Source of the DNA: Legionellaceae bacterium
GTDB lineage: Bacteria > Pseudomonadota > Gammaproteobacteria > Legionellales > Legionellaceae
Reading direction: 5' to 3'
Length of the DNA stretch: 8,492 nt
Assembly (NCBI GenBank): GCA_947505025.1
Contig: CANNIJ010000069.1
Coordinates: forward strand, 1 to 8,492
Position 1 is the first letter of the stretch. The number at the start of each line of letters is the position of its first letter. This document shows, piece by piece, positions 6,179 through 8,492 of this stretch. The position numbers and the translations under genes were made by a program. The notes under the pieces were generated by a model that was not told the origin of the DNA, did not search any database, and saw nothing but the letters and a program-made list of their open reading frames with translations.

Positions 6179-6266
6179 ATCGTGAACATCTATTCATGTT
6201 TTTTTTGAAAAGTGTTCACGATCAAGCAACAATCACTGTTCACGATCGACAAGAATCGGTGTTCAC
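6179..6266. repeat. TGTTCACGAT box cluster, probably ends of an IS21-like element
   Basis: Three direct boxes on the plus strand, GTGTTCACGATC (6212-6223), CTGTTCACGATC (6236-6247) and GTGTTCAC (6259-6266), are spaced 24 and 23 bp apart, with similar AATC(A/G) spacers. A fourth copy, ATCGTGAACA (6179-6188), is inverted and forms a perfect 10-bp inverted repeat with the first. Multiple reiterated boxes of this sort near TG...CA termini are characteristic of IS21-family ends as I recall them, but no istA or istB gene is present. Alternatives are iterons or a repressor operator array. The array interrupts the integrase remnant at 6267. Confidence 0.5.
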
Positions 6267-6267
6267 T

Positions 6268-6412
6268 TTCGCAGGAATACTCATCATCATTACGGGGATC
6301 AATTTCTTTGTTAATTTTCTCACGGTAGATTAATACTAAGGCTCGTGCATCGGCAAGACTCAAGGCAGGATAATATCCCAAAGTGATGGTTTATTGAACT
6401 ATCAGACAACAT
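6268..6412 (-). pseudogene. tyrosine-recombinase integrase, N-terminal remnant
   Basis: Reading leftwards from ATG 6412 gives MLSDSSIN, a typical start of P4-type integrases (MLTDxxI). One frame over, from 6390, the sequence continues TITLGYYPALSLADARALV and then YREKINKEIDPR to 6292, the hallmark of the arm-type DNA-binding domain (DUF4102) just before the core-binding domain. In complete proteins these two parts are separated by about 50 residues, so an internal deletion with frameshift joined them. Homology fades after DPR at 6292, and a box array begins at 6266. The core-binding and catalytic domains (about 300 residues, including the Arg and Tyr active-site residues) are absent. The remnant starts about 185 bp past the tRNA-Leu 3' end in the same orientation, the normal arrangement for tRNA-integrating islands. 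Confidence 0.72.
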
Positions 6413-6597
6413 AATCATTTACCCCAACTATAGGCAACTTTGGAGTTGAAAATCTTACCCAAAGTATGCGCGGTTACATACGAAATATAACGAATAGTTG
6501 AGAAAGATTTGAGAAGAAGAGGTCGGTATTATTTCAATAATAATCAATGGGTTACGCACGTTCACGAACCATTGAGCACTGCTATAAAACTTAATAT
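6413..6597 (-). other. att-side spacer between tRNA-Leu and the integrase remnant
   Basis: No gene is visible here. It carries TTTGGGTAAGA and TTGGGGTAAATGATT on the minus strand, two GGGTAA-type words just upstream of the integrase start, and GTTCACGAAC (6560-6569), a near-palindrome sharing GTTCACGA with the box array at 6179-6266. A recombination site would be expected at or just inside the tRNA end, but no second copy of the tRNA 3' end is seen in the window. Confidence 0.4.
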
Positions 6598-6683
6598 TGG
6601 TGCCGAAGGCCGGACTCGAACCGGCACAGCTTTACGCCACCGCCCCCTCAAGACGGCGTGTCTACCAATTCCACCACTTCGGC
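6598..6683 (-). tRNA. tRNA-Leu (anticodon GAG)
   Basis: The 86-nt gene on the minus strand folds as a class II tRNA. The acceptor GCCGAAG pairs fully with CTTCGGC, followed by A and an encoded CCA (6598-6600). The anticodon stem CCGTC/GGCGG (one G-U pair) encloses loop TTGAGGG with anticodon GAG, reading CUC and CUU. There is a long variable arm, and the T arm is GCCGG-TTCGAGT-CCGGC. The D-region TGGTGGAATTGGTAGACACG matches bacterial tRNA-Leu. It begins 8 nt after the secG stop, separated only by a T-run, so it is probably cut from the glmM-tpiA-secG transcript. Its 3' end appears to be the integration target of the relic island. Confidence 0.96.
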
Positions 6684-6691
6684 AAAAAAAA

Positions 6692-6991
6692 TTACTGCGA
6701 ATCGACTGGTAAGGGTCTATCTGAAACCGGCGATCTAGCATCTAAGTTTATAGATGATTGTTGTCTTGCAACCATGGAAGATAATAGCAGGCTGGTTACA
6801 AAAAACACAAACACCAGGCTTGCTGTCAATTTAAATAAAAAACTTCCAGTGCCTTGACTGCCAAATACAGTGCCCGATGCGCCAGATCCAAACGCTGATC
6901 CCATATCTGCACCTTTACCTTGCTGCATCAAAACTAAACCTATAATTGCTAACGAAACCAACACATGAACCAGCAAAACTAATTGATACAT
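6692..6991 (-). CDS. secG: protein translocase subunit SecG
   Basis: SecG is the small auxiliary subunit of the SecYEG protein-conducting channel in the inner membrane. The 99-residue product has the expected two membrane segments: residues about 3-22 (LVLLVHVLVSLAIIGLVLMQ) and about 52-71 (LFKLTASLVFVFFVTSLLLS). The conserved loop between them contains QGKGADMGSAFGSG and TVFGSQGTGSFL. Length is typical of gammaproteobacterial SecG. It overlaps the tpiA 3' end by 13 bp and is probably translationally coupled; only a weak GGA precedes the start. tRNA-Leu follows by 8 bp. Confidence 0.95.
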   Translation of the reverse strand: MYQLVLLVHVLVSLAIIGLVLMQQGKGADMGSAFGSGASGTVFGSQGTGSFLFKLTASLVFVFFVTSLLLSSMVARQQSSINLDARSPVSDRPLPVDSQ

Positions 6992-7737
6992 TTTACAATT
7001 TCCAAAAACGATTGTGCATTAAGTGATGCACCACCAATTAAGCCACCATCAACATCTGGCAACGAAAAAAATAACTCTGCATTTTTCTCATTCACGCTGC
7101 CGCCATAAATCACAGACAATTTTTCTGCATTTTCAGGCTCAGTCAGCGCAACAAAAGAGCGTATGGCCAGATGCGCCAGTTGCACGTCTTGTGCATCTGG
7201 TGTCTGGCCAGTACCAATTGCCCACACAGGCTCATAAGCAATTACACATCCAGAAAAACAATCTTTACCGCGCAGACTAACTGCGCTTAACTGCTGAATT
7301 AATACATCTTGGGTCAAACCTTGATTGCGTTCCTGTAAGGTTTCACCCACACAAAGCACAGGCATCATACCATGATCTTTTACTTGATGGAATTTTTCTG
7401 CAATCATTTTTACATCTTCATGAAACATGTGACGCCGTTCAGAATGACCAACTAAAACAAATCTGCAATCAAAATCGGCGAGCATGGGCAAAGAAATCTC
7501 TCCAGTATATGCACCATAATCTGCTGGATAAATATTTTGTGCACCCAAAAATATCTGGCTCAATTTTAAAGATTCAGATACATGTGACAAATAGATTGAC
7601 GGAGGAAAAACAACACATTTAGCTTTAGAGTCAGATGGAAATCCGGCCGCAAGCTCAGATAGCAAGCTATCGATGGATGCTAGATTGCCATGCATCTTCC
7701 AATTACCCATCACAAATTTGGTGCGTATAATGCTCAT
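6979..7737 (-). CDS. tpiA: triosephosphate isomerase
   Basis: It interconverts dihydroxyacetone phosphate and glyceraldehyde 3-phosphate in glycolysis and gluconeogenesis in the cytosol. The 252-residue TIM barrel is full length. Catalytic residues are in place: Asn12 and Lys14 in GNWKMHG, His98 in VGHSERR, and Glu169 in AYEPVWAIGTGQ, which also begins the mobile loop 6. Phosphate-binding motifs YGGSVNEKN (211-219) and DGGLIGGASL (230-239) follow. The start overlaps the glmM stop as ATGA and the 3' end overlaps secG, indicating a tightly coupled operon. Confidence 0.97.
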   Translation of the reverse strand: MSIIRTKFVMGNWKMHGNLASIDSLLSELAAGFPSDSKAKCVVFPPSIYLSHVSESLKLSQIFLGAQNIYPADYGAYTGEISLPMLADFDCRFVLVGHSERRHMFHEDVKMIAEKFHQVKDHGMMPVLCVGETLQERNQGLTQDVLIQQLSAVSLRGKDCFSGCVIAYEPVWAIGTGQTPDAQDVQLAHLAIRSFVALTEPENAEKLSVIYGGSVNEKNAELFFSLPDVDGGLIGGASLNAQSFLEIVKCIN

Positions 7738-8492
7738 AAGTCCGAATCACATAATGCAAAGCTCTGCTCAATATAACGAATTTCTTCGGCTAACTGCTCA
7801 GCATGACCCAGCACTTCAATCTGATCGACACCTTCAACCATCACACGCAATAATGGCTCAGTGCCTGAAGCTCTTAATAAGACCCGTCCGCTGTCAGCTA
7901 ATCTAGCTTGCAAGGACTTTACTGCAGCTAATACCCGAGAATCAGCTGCCAGAGCACCCGCTATTTTCGTGGGCACATTAATCAATGTCTGAGGGAACAT
8001 CGTTAACTTTTCAGATAATTCGGCTAGCGGCTTATCTTGTTTAATCATAACCCCTAATACTTGCAATGCTGCAATAATCCCATCACCTGTAGTTGTTTTA
8101 TCCAAACACACCACATGACCTGAGGACTCACCACCAATTTTCCAATCGTGAGCTTTCAACGTTTCCAGCACGTAGCGATCGCCAACCTTAGAACGTAAAA
8201 AAGGAATATTTAAATCTTGCATGGCTTTTTCTAAACCAAAATTACTCATCAAAGTACCAACCACGCCACCCTGTAACACATCTCTACGCAGACGATCTTG
8301 AGCTATTAAATAAACAATATGGTCGCCATTGAGTATTTGTCCGGCTGCATCTACCAAGACTAATCTATCTCCATCGCCATCTAAACCGACCCCTACATCC
8401 GCACCATGCTCCAACACGCTGCGTTGCAAGGCCGATGGATCAGTCGAGCCACACCCTTGGTTGATATTAAATCCATCAGGCTTATTGCCAAT
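7734..8492 (-). CDS. glmM: phosphoglucosamine mutase, C-terminal part (cut by the window)
   Basis: GlmM converts glucosamine 6-phosphate to glucosamine 1-phosphate on the way to UDP-GlcNAc for peptidoglycan and LPS. The reading frame is open to the right edge of the window, giving 252 visible codons of an enzyme of roughly 445 residues; the start and the phosphoserine active site lie outside. The metal-binding loop LDGDGDR is at visible residues 37-43, the sugar-binding segment GGESSGHV and KTTTGDGI follow, and the C-terminal phosphate-binding RASGTEPLLRVMVEG is intact. The stop TGA overlaps the tpiA ATG by 4 bp. Translation from an internal start would miss IGNKPDGFNINQGCGSTD, which is clearly part of the protein. 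Confidence 0.95.
   Translation of the reverse strand: MGNKPDGFNINQGCGSTDPSALQRSVLEHGADVGVGLDGDGDRLVLVDAAGQILNGDHIVYLIAQDRLRRDVLQGGVVGTLMSNFGLEKAMQDLNIPFLRSKVGDRYVLETLKAHDWKIGGESSGHVVCLDKTTTGDGIIAALQVLGVMIKQDKPLAELSEKLTMFPQTLINVPTKIAGALAADSRVLAAVKSLQARLADSGRVLLRASGTEPLLRVMVEGVDQIEVLGHAEQLAEEIRYIEQSFALCDSDL

Noticed and set aside
6212..6266. CRISPR array
   Set aside because: Only three 8-12 bp boxes with 11-13 nt gaps that are themselves similar, one inverted partner, and no cas genes; transposon ends or an operator array fit better.
6076..6333. 85-codon plus-strand open frame between the ankyrin gene and the integrase remnant
   Set aside because: No domain and no ribosome-binding site, and it runs through the repeated boxes and antisense to the integrase remnant.
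6509..6857. Open frames on the plus strand across the tRNA-Leu gene and secG
   Set aside because: They are antisense to a clear tRNA and to secG; the peptide resembling GLEPAQLYATAPS is the familiar artefact of translating tRNA sequence.

Overview
The window looks like chromosomal DNA from a moderately AT-rich gammaproteobacterium. It encodes an EpmB-type lysine 2,3-aminomutase divergent from an EF-P with the Lys34 site, a UgpQ-like phosphodiesterase, and a glmM-tpiA-secG-tRNA-Leu operon. A large ankyrin-repeat protein in an accessory segment suggests a host-associated lineage such as Legionellales/Coxiella-Berkiella relatives, but this placement is an inference from gene content.

Layout. 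Positions 1-20 are the 5' end of a 16S rRNA gene on the minus strand, preceded by a strong rrn promoter (153-180) and a leader. epmB (254-1243, minus) lies upstream of it and is divergent from efp (1315-1881, plus). Next are a small Gly/Tyr-rich lipoprotein (1921-2160, minus, convergent with efp) and a glycerophosphodiester phosphodiesterase (2286-3023, plus). The last two genes diverge from a spacer holding a 10-bp inverted repeat.

From about 3024 to 6597 the window is accessory DNA. It holds a 423-bp internally deleted ISL3-type insertion sequence (3107-3529) with matching ends, a partly preserved 8-bp target duplication and a broken transposase start. It also holds an 810-residue ankyrin protein with its own promoter and terminator (3559-6063), a cluster of TGTTCACGAT boxes resembling the ends of an IS21-like element, and the decayed start of a tyrosine-recombinase integrase (6268-6412). 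The integrase points away from the 3' end of a tRNA-Leu(GAG) gene (6598-6683), as expected for an element integrated at a tRNA.

The right part returns to core genes on the minus strand. Partial glmM, tpiA and secG overlap one another (4 bp and 13 bp), and the tRNA follows secG by 8 bp, so they probably form one transcript.

The core genes act in cell-wall precursor synthesis (GlmM), glycolysis (TpiA), protein export (SecG), and translation through polyproline stretches (EpmB modifying EF-P). The most interesting part is the relic island at tRNA-Leu and its apparently intact cargo gene, an uncharacterised ankyrin protein that could be a secreted host-interaction factor.
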